From contig QVQE01000129.1 in assembly GCA_003584865.1 (NCBI GenBank), positions 1-37,128 on the forward strand: a DNA stretch of 37,128 bases, given 5' to 3'. This DNA comes from Methylococcales bacterium. Lineage in GTDB: Bacteria; Pseudomonadota; Gammaproteobacteria; Methylococcales; Methylomonadaceae. Numbering within the stretch: the stretch's first letter is position 1; every line of letters begins with the position of its first letter. Below the pieces are notes generated by a model. The model ran no database searches. It had not been told where the DNA came from and saw only the letters and a list, made by a program, of their open reading frames with translations. The translations under genes and the position numbers were made by a program. Shown one piece after another: positions 8,299 to 17,800 of this stretch.

Positions 8299-9386
8299 GA
8301 ATGACTCTCCTGTAAACGGCGACGCATTAAACCTACCAGGCCATCAGGTAAAAATACAGTAACCAATACAAAAACAGCGCCTAAGGTAAACAACCAAATT
8401 TCAGGCATTAAGCCGGTCAATACTGTTTTGCTATAATTAACCAGCACGGCTCCTATGATTGCGCCATATAATGTTCCTCGCCCACCAATAGCAACCCAAA
8501 TAACGATCTCAAGTGAGTTGAGTGGTGAAAATTCACTGGGATTGATAATGCCCACTTGAGGCACATACAGTGCCCCGGCTATTCCGGCTATCATCGCTGA
8601 GAATACAAAGATCCACAGCTTAAACATCTCAACACGATACCCTAAAAATCGTACCCGTGATTCTTGATCACGAATAGCAGTCACTACTCGGCCCAATTTA
8701 GTATTAACCAACCAACGACACAGTATAAAAACCGCAATCAGAGTGACACCGGATATCATCAACAATAAGGCTCGTAATGCCTCTGACTGAATATTAAAGC
8801 CCAATAATTCTTTAAAATCAGTCAAGCCATTATTACCACCAAAGCCCATTTCATTTCGGAAAAAGGCCAGTAACAAAGCATAGGTCAATGCTTGAGTAAT
8901 GATCGAAAGATAAACCCCCGTGACTCTTGAGCGAAAGGCCAACCAGCCAAATACAAACGCTAACACGCCGGGCACCAACACCACCATCAACAGGGCAAAC
9001 CAGAAATTATCAAAGCCTAACCAATACCACGGCAGTTCTTTCCAATTTAGAAACACCATAAAGTCGGGCAATAAGGGATCACCATAAACGCCCCGCGTAC
9101 CAATCTGGCGCATTAAATACATGCCCATGGCGTAACCACCCAACGCAAAGAATGCACCTTGACCAAGCGCCAAAATACCGCAATAGCCCCAGACTAAATC
9201 TAACGACAAGCCCAACAAAGCAAATGTTAAATACTTACCTAATACCGAGACGGTATAGGCAGAAAAATGCAGAGGAGAGTCAGCGGGAGAAACTAAATTA
9301 CAAAGCGGTATAATAAAACTCACCATAGCGAGTACGATCAATACCGTCGTACCGATTTTATCAGCACCTAATCCTATTAATTTCAT
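8295..9386 (-). CDS. urtC: Urea ABC transporter permease UrtC
   Basis: UrtC is the LivM-like inner-membrane permease of the urea importer. The 363 residues are strongly hydrophobic with eight or more predicted helices. Characteristic stretches are LLGLSLDLVWGYCGILALGQ, an RVTGVYLSIITQALTYA-type helix and IWVAIGGRGTLYGAIIGA near the C-terminus, followed by FLPDGLVGL. It lies 48 bp after urtB and overlaps urtD by 4 bp. Confidence 0.96.
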   Translation of the reverse strand: MKLIGLGADKIGTTVLIVLAMVSFIIPLCNLVSPADSPLHFSAYTVSVLGKYLTFALLGLSLDLVWGYCGILALGQGAFFALGGYAMGMYLMRQIGTRGVYGDPLLPDFMVFLNWKELPWYWLGFDNFWFALLMVVLVPGVLAFVFGWLAFRSRVTGVYLSIITQALTYALLLAFFRNEMGFGGNNGLTDFKELLGFNIQSEALRALLLMISGVTLIAVFILCRWLVNTKLGRVVTAIRDQESRVRFLGYRVEMFKLWIFVFSAMIAGIAGALYVPQVGIINPSEFSPLNSLEIVIWVAIGGRGTLYGAIIGAVLVNYSKTVLTGLMPEIWLFTLGAVFVLVTVFLPDGLVGLMRRRLQESHS

Positions 9387-9434
9387 ATCAATTCCACTTT
9401 CAAGTTATAAAATTTCTATCGTTATTCATCACAA

Positions 9435-11081
9435 CTACGAGTCCGCCGCCCTACCCTTTTGTGGAAACAAGCCTCTCGGACGTTTCTGGATAAATAGAAT
9501 AATAAAGATAAGGACTAATATTTTCGCTAAAACAGCACCCGCAAAAGGCTCCAGGAATTTATTAGCAATACCCAACACAAACCCAGCCACTAAGGTTCCC
9601 CATAAATTCCCCACGCCGCCAAACACGACGACCATAAAGGAATCGACAATATAAGCCTGTCCCAGATTGGGGCCCACATTGGTAATCTGACTTAAGGCCA
9701 CCCCCGCCACCCCTGCAATGCCTGATCCCAAACCAAAGGTCATGGCATCTACTCTGGAGGTTGGGATACCCATGGCTTTAGCCATATTTCGGTTTTGAGC
9801 AACAGCTCTTACTTCAAGACCTAAACTGGTGCGTTTAAGAATCTGCAACAGCAACACAAATACTATTAAACAAAAGACCAGGATATAAAAGCGATTCCAG
9901 GTCAGTGACAAGAAATCATTAACCTGCCAGGAGCCACTCATCCATTCTGGCGTTGCTACACTCCGGTTTAAGGGTGAAAAGATAGACCGTACACTTTGCT
10001 GAAGTATTAAGCTGACACCAAAAGTAGCCAGTAACGTCTCTAAGGGTCTACCATACAGAAATCGAATGATTCCTCTTTCAATAGCAATGCCCACCAAAGC
10101 AGAAATAACAAAGGCGGCGGGAATGGATAACAGCACTGAAAAGGCTAAATTATTAGGCATCAATTGCTGCATAACGTAAGTGGTATAAGCACCTAGCATC
10201 ATTAATTCGCCATGTGCCATGTTTATAACACCCATTACGCCAAAGGTGATGGCTAATCCAATAGCGGCCAATACTAGAACGGCACCTAAACTAAGACCAA
10301 AAAACACCGTTTCTATTGAACTGTAAAGTTGTAATCGGGTATTGATATTAATTAACGCCGCTTTTGCTGTATTTCGGATATCAATATCTGACTCTACAAA
10401 ATTTCCTGCCTCATCCTTTTCGACCATAGCATTCAGTCGGTTAACGACATCCAGACTGTTCACTTCCTTTAAGGCATCGATTGCATTGATGCGGAGTGAT
10501 TTATCACTACTGTTCATATCTTTTAACAAAAATACAACTTTTATGGCTTGCTTAACTGTCTCATCCTTCTCAACGCCTTCACGCGCTTTTAAGATAGCTA
10601 AGGCACTTTCATCCTCTTCATTTCCCATCGCTTTAACAGCGGCTAAACGAATAGCAGGGTCATCTGAACTTAATTGTAATTGCCCAATGATTTTCCTTAA
10701 TGAAACTCTAAGTTTGTTGGTTAAGTTGATCTTGCCAACATCTGTGCGCTCAACAGCTCCCTTTGCAGTTCCTGTTATGGCATCACGAATATCATAACCT
10801 TGGTTATTATCAGCACCGATCACTAGAGAGTCGTCTGATTTAAGTATAAAGAGTTGACCATCCAGCAGTGCCTGCAAAATCGTCAAACTGGAACTGCCGT
10901 TATCGGCTAGTTGAATAATGGCTTGCTCACGTTCAGCCATGGAACCTTGCTTTAAATTAGTTAACGCATTAAGCAAGAGTTGTTGCTTTGATACATCCTG
11001 ATCGCCATGAATGGCTAGCGAAAACACCAGCATTAAACAGGCAGCCAGTCGACAGTATCCTTTAATTGATTTCGCCTTCAT
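9435..11081 (-). CDS. urtB: Urea ABC transporter permease UrtB with long N-terminal domain
   Basis: UrtB is the LivH-like permease. Only residues from about 255 to 548 form the membrane domain (GVINMAHGELMMLGAYTTY, VVVFGGVGNLWGTLVAG). Before it lies a signal peptide (to about residue 26) and a soluble region of about 225 residues built of helical, HEAT-like repeats (EEDESALAILKAREG, KSLRINAIDALKEVN, DIRNTAKAALI). The region would face the periplasm. Long UrtB forms of this kind are known in Proteobacteria, so this is a variant and not a fusion error. GGAG precedes the ATG by a few bases. It is separated from urtA by 99 bp with a hairpin. Confidence 0.94.
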   Translation of the reverse strand: MKAKSIKGYCRLAACLMLVFSLAIHGDQDVSKQQLLLNALTNLKQGSMAEREQAIIQLADNGSSSLTILQALLDGQLFILKSDDSLVIGADNNQGYDIRDAITGTAKGAVERTDVGKINLTNKLRVSLRKIIGQLQLSSDDPAIRLAAVKAMGNEEDESALAILKAREGVEKDETVKQAIKVVFLLKDMNSSDKSLRINAIDALKEVNSLDVVNRLNAMVEKDEAGNFVESDIDIRNTAKAALININTRLQLYSSIETVFFGLSLGAVLVLAAIGLAITFGVMGVINMAHGELMMLGAYTTYVMQQLMPNNLAFSVLLSIPAAFVISALVGIAIERGIIRFLYGRPLETLLATFGVSLILQQSVRSIFSPLNRSVATPEWMSGSWQVNDFLSLTWNRFYILVFCLIVFVLLLQILKRTSLGLEVRAVAQNRNMAKAMGIPTSRVDAMTFGLGSGIAGVAGVALSQITNVGPNLGQAYIVDSFMVVVFGGVGNLWGTLVAGFVLGIANKFLEPFAGAVLAKILVLIFIILFIQKRPRGLFPQKGRAADS

Positions 11082-11096
11082 GTTATCTCCAAAACA

Positions 11097-11131
11097 GCGA
11101 GTTAGCCTTAAATTAATATCGACTAACTCGC
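11097..11131 (-). promoter_or_regulatory. urtA-urtB intergenic hairpin
   Basis: A perfect 9-bp inverted repeat GCGAGTTAG / CTAACTCGC (11097-11105 with 11123-11131) encloses a 17-nt AT-rich loop between urtA and urtB. No T-run follows, so it is more likely an mRNA 3'-stabilising or partial-attenuation structure than a full terminator. Such hairpins often allow the binding protein to be made in excess over the permease genes. Confidence 0.6.
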
Positions 11132-11180
11132 CTGGTTTAAGTATTTTAAGTACTTGGTAAGAATGATTCAGAACACACTA

Positions 11181-12479
11181 TTAAAAGTTTTGTCCTGAAC
11201 ATTTTTTAGTTTTGGTATTGTAGTTACCGCAATTAATAGGCGCTGTCCAATCAGCAATGATGGGTTTACTTTCTGGTAAGAAATCAGACCAGGCATCACC
11301 ATCCACCAAGGTATTGGTTTGCCAAACTGTCAATAACTGACCATCGTCTTGAATTTCACCAATTAACACGGGTTTGCTGATGTGATGGTTAGGCAACATT
11401 TTAGAAGTACCGCCCGTCAGGTTGGGATATTCAACACCGATAATCGCTTTTTGAACCGCAGTTGGATCAGTTGTACCGGCTTTCTCAACTGCTTTAACCC
11501 ACATGTTGAAACCAATGTAATGGGCTTCCATTGGATCATTCGTTACGCGCTTTGGGTTTTTAGTGTACTCATGCCATTTTTCAATGAAGGCCGCATTTTT
11601 AGTGCTATCAACACTCATGAAATAGTTCCAGGCCGCTAAATGACCGACTAACGGCTTAGTGTCCATGCCCGATAACTCTTCTTCTCCCACTGAAAAGGCA
11701 ATAACGGGAATTTTTTCAGCAGAAATCCCTTGGTTACCTAATTCTTTATAGAAAGGAATGTTAGCATCACCATTAATAGTAGAAACCACTGCCGTCTTTT
11801 TACCCGTAGAACCAAACTTTTTAATGTCTGCTACGATACTTTGCCAATCAGAGTGTCCAAAGGGTGTGTAGTTGATCAGGATATCTTTTTTAGCAACGCC
11901 TTTAGATTTTAAATACGCTTCTAAAATTTTGTTGGTGGTTCTTGGATACACATAATCAGTTCCCGCCAATACCCAACGTTTTACTTTTAGGTCGTTCATC
12001 AAATAATCAACGGCAGGAATCGCTTGTTGATTAGGCGCTGCACCGGTATAAAATACGTTTTTAGATGACTCTTCGCCTTCGTACTGAACAGGATAAAACA
12101 GCAAGCCATTTAACTCTTCAATAACCGGTAATACTGATTTACGAGATACAGAAGTCCAGCAACCAAAGATTGCCGCCACTTTATCTTTGGTTAATAACTC
12201 TCGGGCTTTTTCAGCAAATAAAGGCCAGTTAGAAGCCGGATCGACTACCACAGCTTCCAGTTTTTTACCTAACAACCCCCCTTTTTTGTTTTGTTCATCA
12301 ATTAACATCAACATGGTGTCTTTCAATGTCGTTTCACTGATGGCCATGGTGCCAGATAGAGAGTGCAATACACCGACCTTAATAGTATCTTCGGCTCTTA
12401 CAGTACCCGAAGCGACTGTTAATAATGCCATCGCACCGACAATACTTAATTTACGTAATTTTTCAGAAATTCTGTTCAT
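11181..12479 (-). CDS. urtA: Urea ABC transporter substrate-binding protein UrtA
   Basis: UrtA is the periplasmic urea-binding protein of the importer. The 432 residues start with a signal peptide (cleavage probable after Ala29, VRA-ED). The mature part has the type I periplasmic fold of the FmdD/UrtA group: DTIKVGVLHSLSGTMAISE, AAIFGCWTSVSRKSVLPV, LLFYPVQYEGEESS and TDYVYPRTTNKI are nearly diagnostic for urea/short-chain amide binding. Two cysteines near the C-terminus may form a disulfide. It follows the porin by 27 bp and precedes urtB. Confidence 0.96.
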   Translation of the reverse strand: MNRISEKLRKLSIVGAMALLTVASGTVRAEDTIKVGVLHSLSGTMAISETTLKDTMLMLIDEQNKKGGLLGKKLEAVVVDPASNWPLFAEKARELLTKDKVAAIFGCWTSVSRKSVLPVIEELNGLLFYPVQYEGEESSKNVFYTGAAPNQQAIPAVDYLMNDLKVKRWVLAGTDYVYPRTTNKILEAYLKSKGVAKKDILINYTPFGHSDWQSIVADIKKFGSTGKKTAVVSTINGDANIPFYKELGNQGISAEKIPVIAFSVGEEELSGMDTKPLVGHLAAWNYFMSVDSTKNAAFIEKWHEYTKNPKRVTNDPMEAHYIGFNMWVKAVEKAGTTDPTAVQKAIIGVEYPNLTGGTSKMLPNHHISKPVLIGEIQDDGQLLTVWQTNTLVDGDAWSDFLPESKPIIADWTAPINCGNYNTKTKKCSGQNF

Positions 12480-12506
12480 GGAAGTTATCCTAAAGTATCA
12501 AAGAAG

Positions 12507-13754
12507 TTAGATTTGCCATTGAAAGCCCAGTAGAAGAGAGCTGACCTTATCGCCTGTTGCAGTAGAAGTATAATTAAGCCCTTTAGTATTCATATCACCG
12601 TAAATGTAGTTCAAAGAGATCACTGCGTTATGGCCGTCGATAACATAATTAATACCAGTTTGGTATGAGTTACGGTTAGAACTACCATTTGGATTGATGT
12701 TAACGTAACGTAAATAAGGTTGAACCAAACCGATACCAATTTTTTGTGGGAACATGTACATCGCGCTAACATCATAAGCTTGGCCAGCAAACATTTTGAA
12801 GTTAGCAACGCCAGGAGGAAGAGGATTATTTTGAATAGCATGATAATTTCCACTGATGCCATAGTTTTTATAATCGCCTTCTAAAGTTAATACGGCTTTA
12901 TTAGGTAATATTTTTTCCATCAACACGTCAGCACCCGTGCCACGGAAGTTACCTGGATTCACAGTAGAACCCGCACCTTGGCTTTGATATTGATTATTGA
13001 GCGATACCGTTAAAATATCGCCACCTTTACCGTAATAAGTGCCTGATGTGTAATAGCCTGGGTTTTTCTCGACTTCCCAAAAGTTATACGATATTTTTTG
13101 TGCAAAAGAAGGATTGTCACTGGCATTCGCACCGCCTCTTAAGCCACGGAAGAAACCAACGGCATATTGAAAGCGATCATTAAACGCTGCACCCCAAACT
13201 GTCGCACCATCATCACGACCAAAAGAGCCTGCCGATGTACCATTGTTTTGAATAGTCGTATTATAATCAGCAGGCTCAAAAGGTGTCCCTGCACCAAAGG
13301 TTTGATAAATACCGCTATAAAACGGTCCGTTCATTTCCCGACGCTCGCCAGGTACCAACATACGACCTACCCAAAGATTGGCATAAGCGTTGTATTCAAC
13401 TTTACCAATAGCATCCAAGATTCTAATTTCACCACTACCAGAACCACTCGTCGTAGAATCGGTATTAAACTCAACTTTAATATATTTGTGAATTTGACCA
13501 TTAAGATAGATACGAGCATTATCCAGATTAAAATTATTGCTCCATTGATTACCGGTTGCGCCCGCTGCACCCTCAGTTGCCTGAAAGCTACTGCGTAAAC
13601 CTAAGCCTACACTAACCCATTTGGTGTCATCAATCTTGAAAGTGGCTCCTGCATATGAATTGGTCGAATGACCTGCAAACAGGGCAGTTACTACTGCAGT
13701 GCAAAGTAGGGACTTATTAAAGCCACCTACTGCATGTTTAATATAACTTTTCAT
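12507..13754 (-). CDS. Outer-membrane porin of the urea/amide uptake operon (FmdC-like)
   Basis: The 415-residue product has a signal peptide (cleavage likely after SYA at residue 35) and mature sequence made of alternating beta strands with many Asn, Gly and aromatic residues, ending in FQWQI. ARIYLNGQIHKYIKVEFNTD and LWVGRMLVPGERREMNGPF are typical of the OprO/OprP-like porin fold. A strong ribosome-binding site AAGGGG precedes the ATG. It is the first gene of the urt transcript, which recalls the FmdC porin of amide/urea loci in methylotrophs; the name FmdC is inferred from context and overall type. It would let urea or short amides cross the outer membrane under nitrogen limitation. Confidence 0.85.
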   Translation of the reverse strand: MKSYIKHAVGGFNKSLLCTAVVTALFAGHSTNSYAGATFKIDDTKWVSVGLGLRSSFQATEGAAGATGNQWSNNFNLDNARIYLNGQIHKYIKVEFNTDSTTSGSGSGEIRILDAIGKVEYNAYANLWVGRMLVPGERREMNGPFYSGIYQTFGAGTPFEPADYNTTIQNNGTSAGSFGRDDGATVWGAAFNDRFQYAVGFFRGLRGGANASDNPSFAQKISYNFWEVEKNPGYYTSGTYYGKGGDILTVSLNNQYQSQGAGSTVNPGNFRGTGADVLMEKILPNKAVLTLEGDYKNYGISGNYHAIQNNPLPPGVANFKMFAGQAYDVSAMYMFPQKIGIGLVQPYLRYVNINPNGSSNRNSYQTGINYVIDGHNAVISLNYIYGDMNTKGLNYTSTATGDKVSSLLLGFQWQI

Positions 13755-13863
13755 TTATAATCCCCTTTTGTTCATCAGCTAGAATGTAAATGCAAGCGCC
13801 AAGTGGCGATGCGGCCAATACTGGCAGTTGAGATTATTCAGGTTTCAATCAATCGGCACAATC

Positions 13864-13890
13864 CGTCAGATAACTATCAGTTATTTGACG
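13864..13890. promoter_or_regulatory. Candidate operator: 11-bp dyad in the divergent region
   Basis: CGTCAGATAAC (13864-13874) and GTTATTTGACG (13880-13890) form an inverted repeat with one mismatch and a 5-nt centre. It is 110 bp from the porin start and about 57 bp from the start of the divergent secreted protein gene, where a regulator of both transcripts would bind. The binding protein is unknown. No convincing sigma-54 site (GG-N10-GC) was found in either direction. Confidence 0.5.
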
Positions 13891-13946
13891 TATACCCCTC
13901 ATAGAAGGGTTATCGTAGAGTATGAATATATTAATTGGGGGATGTT

Positions 13947-14735
13947 ATGGCTTTGAAAAAATTAACAAAATTATCTTATACAATCTGCCTGCTGATCTTT
14001 ACCAGCATGGGATCTTCAAATGTACAGGCAATAAATGTCAGTGCTTATGATAAATCTTCAATAACGGCTATCGAATTCAAACTTGATAATGAAAACGGGC
14101 AGCAAGTGGGTACCGCCCAAGCACAAAAGCAAATCGCTGAACGGGTAATAAAAAATCTGGCTGAATGGCACTTTCCTGTTAAGCAGTCCGATAGCCATTA
14201 TTCTCATACGCTAACCGCTAAACTAGATAGCATTACGCACCAAAGCACGCCCGTTGGCTTCTCTTTTAGCCAAGGCAATGCTGACCCACGCTCACCTGAA
14301 TTTCAGAAAGCCGATGTTTTACCGATCAGTTGTATTCTAAAAAAAATTGGAACGAATGAAGCCCCTCTTGAGCACAATATGACTTTTAGCACCCAGTCAT
14401 TATTTTCAAATGGAAATCAAGTGCAAGACATTGATAAATTAGTCGATCAAATTACAACCACTTGTTTTAATCTACTGGATGATTTAAAAATCCCTGTAGC
14501 TACCCAATCGATTGAAGCAATTAATTTCAAGCCTGCCTGGATGCCAAATGTACAAGTTGTTGTTAAACCCGTACCTAAGTTATCACCTAAGCCAATTAAT
14601 ACTGAGAAGCCAGATGAAAAAAACACCAACGTAACCAAGCCAGTTAATGAACCTGAGCCTGAAACAGATAAAGAATTGATTATTAACAATCAGGGTTCCC
14701 CGCTAATTCTTCACATGGGGCACGAACGTCGCTGA
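13947..14735 (+). CDS. Secreted protein of unknown function next to sensor kinase
   Basis: I do not recognise this 262-residue protein. It has a clear signal peptide (MALKKLTKL, hydrophobic core, cleavage near VQA), so it is periplasmic or surface-bound. A globular part of about 165 residues with two cysteines is followed by a low-complexity linker rich in Pro, Lys, Glu and Thr (residues about 205-240) and a short C-terminus LIINNQGSPLILHMGHERR. The ATG at 13947 was chosen because GGGGG precedes it; an upstream TTG at 13935 is less likely. It lies 72 bp before the NCS1-kinase gene on the same strand and faces away from the urt operon, so it could be an accessory or ligand-handling partner of the sensor. 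Confidence 0.8.
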   Translation: MALKKLTKLSYTICLLIFTSMGSSNVQAINVSAYDKSSITAIEFKLDNENGQQVGTAQAQKQIAERVIKNLAEWHFPVKQSDSHYSHTLTAKLDSITHQSTPVGFSFSQGNADPRSPEFQKADVLPISCILKKIGTNEAPLEHNMTFSTQSLFSNGNQVQDIDKLVDQITTTCFNLLDDLKIPVATQSIEAINFKPAWMPNVQVVVKPVPKLSPKPINTEKPDEKNTNVTKPVNEPEPETDKELIINNQGSPLILHMGHERR

Positions 14736-14807
14736 TTTTATTATTCGCTAGGTAGAGAAAATTAGGTATAGTCGATGAATTAATCGTAATCTGACTCTCA
14801 ACATCCC

Positions 14808-17800
14808 GTGAAACCTGATATACATCAACATATCACCAATGTCCGTCGTGAATATAATTCCTTTGTTGCCAATGAAACAATGGAAGATTACGCCTTACGG
14901 TACGCACCCCGTAGTTTCAGGAAATGGTCTGAGTTTGAAGTTGCTAATGCAGCTTTAGGCTCAACCGCCTTTCTGGTACTGGAAGCAATTGGTGGTTTTT
15001 TATCGATTAACTATGGGTTTGCCAATGCGGTATGGGCCATCATCATTGTATCAATAATTATTTTTATCACCAGCTTACCCATCAGTTATTACGCAGCCCG
15101 CTATCATATTGACATTGATTTGTTAACCAGAAGCTCGGGCTTTGGTTATATTGGCTCTACCGTCACCTCATTAATTTATGCTTCGTTTACCTTTACGTTA
15201 TTTGCACTCGAAGCATCAATTATGTCACTTGCTATCGAACTGTATTTTCACATTCCATTACCTATAGCGCATGTAATCAGTGCTATTTTGGTTATTCCGT
15301 TGGTGACATTCGGTATTACCACGATCAGCCGTTTGCAATTATGGACTCAACCCATCTGGTTACTTTTGCTCGTCTCGCCTTATGTTGCAGTAGCCATAAG
15401 CGAACCGGATGCACTGACTATATTAAAAGATCATTTTTGGTTGGCTAGTACAGCACAAGGCTTCGACTGGATGCTTTTTGGTGCAGCAGCTACAGTCGCT
15501 TTCTCAATGATGGCACAAATTGGCGAACAAGTCGATTTTCTACGTTTTATGCCCGATAAAACACCAGCCAATAATATACGCTGGTGGTGTGCAATGATCG
15601 CAGGTGGACCCGGCTGGGTTATCTTTGGAGCCGTCAGACAAATACTGGGCGCTTTATTGGCCGATTTAGCAATCCGGCATGGCATCAGTTCTGAGCATGC
15701 GCATGAACCCACACAAATGTATCTGGTCGCTTATAAAGAAATTTTTGAGAATCCCAGATTGGCACTGGCTGCAACCACTCTGTTTGTGATTCTGAGTCAG
15801 ATTAAAATCAATGTGACCAATGCTTACGCAGGCTCTCTGGCGTGGTCTAACTTTTTTTCCAGAATTACCCACAGTCATCCTGGGCGCGTCGTATGGCTGT
15901 TATTTAATGTCTTAATTGCACTATTGTTAATGGAATTTGGTGTTTTTGGTGCCTTAGAAAAAGTCCTGGGGCTATTTTCTCACATGTCAATCGCCTGGAT
16001 ATGTACGATTGCGGCAGAGTTGATGATTAACAAACCATTGGGACTCAGTCCAAAAATAGTCGAATTTAAAAGAGCTTATTTAGCCGATCTTAACCCTGTG
16101 GGCATTATTTCTACACTATCGGCCTCGTTAATATCAATATTATCTTATACAGGACTCTTTGGAAATACGCCTAAAGCTTTTTCAGGCTTTATTGCCTTAG
16201 GACTCGCTTTCATACTGACACCTGCCATTGCCTGGTTAGCGGGTGATAAGCATTATCTAACTCGCGACCGTAATGAGAATAATCCTAAAACACAAAATAA
16301 ATGTTCTATCTGCGAAAATGAATTTGAACATGAAGATATGGCTTATTGCCCTGCTTATGCGGGTGCGATCTGCTCACTTTGCTGTACTTTGGATGCACGT
16401 TGTTTAGACATTTGTAAAACCGGTTTTCGTTTCGATGATTATCTAAAAGCCCTGGCTAAGCGTCTATTACCGTCAAGAATCAACATGACGGCTAAATTAC
16501 GTTTACTCCGTTTTGCTTTGATGTTTTTATTCTTATCGATCTTGACTGGCATTTTTATCAGCATCATTTATTATCAGGATTTATTAAGTGTTCAGAATAA
16601 TTTTGATGCCTTTCAATTATTACTGAAGAACTTCTTTAAAATCTATGCGTCGCTGTTAGTCTTTATCGGTTTATGTACCTGGTGGCTTATTTTGAATGCC
16701 GAAAGTCGGCAAGTGGCTCAAAAAGAAACCGCTAAACAAACCCAACTCTTGTTGCTTGAAATTGAAGAACATAAAAAAACGGACATTAAGTTACAAGAAA
16801 CCATGAGGATAGCCAATTCAGCAAATCAAGCTAAAAGCCGGTTTCTCAGTAATATGAGCCATGAGATTCGCTCACCGCTCAATAGTATTGTTGGATACTC
16901 TTACATTTTACAAAAAGATCCCAGTATCCCTGAACATCGAAGACAGGCCGTGGATACCCTTAAACGTAGTGGCGAACATTTGTCCGCATTAATTGAGGAT
17001 ATACTGGATATTGCCCGTATCGAAGCACGCAAATTTGAATTACATTATGATCCTTTTGACTTTCATGCACTCATTGAACATCTCGTACATGTTTATAAAG
17101 CACAGGCAGAGGATAAAGGGTTATATTTTCGTTGCCAGATAATCAATACCTTACCCAAACGCATCAAAGCAGACGAGAAACGGGTGGGTCAAATTTTAAT
17201 CAATATATTAAGTAATGCTATTAAGTTTACTCAAACAGGAGGCATTGTATTAAGTATTAGCTACAGCGCAGGTGTTGCCAAATTTGAAATAACGGACACC
17301 GGTGATGGTATCCATGAACAACAATTACAGGATATTTTTCAACCATTCACCCGCTTAAATACGGTCACAGGTAATGCCGTTTCTGGTAGTGGCTTAGGTC
17401 TAACCATCAGTAAAATTTTAACTGAAATTATGGGGGGAGAACTGGTGGTCAGTAGTCAAGTGGGGGTTGGATCGACGTTTACGGTACGCTTATTTTTGGC
17501 TAATTTGGGTACAGAGAGTGAACAATACAAAATTGAAGATATTACCGGTTATCAAGGCCGACGCCAAAGAATTTTAGTCGTTGACGATCAGTTTGATCAT
17601 CGTGAGTTAATCAAATCAATTTTGGCTCCGCTTGGCTTTATCATTGAGGAAGCCTGCTCAGGCGAAAATTGCCTGTTGAAAGTAGAGCAACTTAAACCTA
17701 ATCTTATTATTCTCGACTTAGCCATGACCGGGATAGATGGCTCAGAAACAACTCTTCAATTACGTGACAGAGGTCTAGTTGTGCCCATTATTATTCTTAG

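Noticed and set aside
10342-10797. 151-codon plus-strand frame opposite the urtB N-terminal domain
   Set aside because: The urtB frame has a signal peptide, a good ribosome-binding site and family match; the opposite frame is low-complexity Ser/Thr-rich and is a shadow.
13167-13598. 143-codon plus-strand frame opposite the porin
   Set aside because: Rich in Thr, Arg and Ile in a pattern expected from antisense reading of beta-barrel codons; no start signal.
13781-13835. Possible sigma-54 promoter for porin-urt
   Set aside because: GG and GC elements are present but the required 10-bp spacing between them is not met on either strand.
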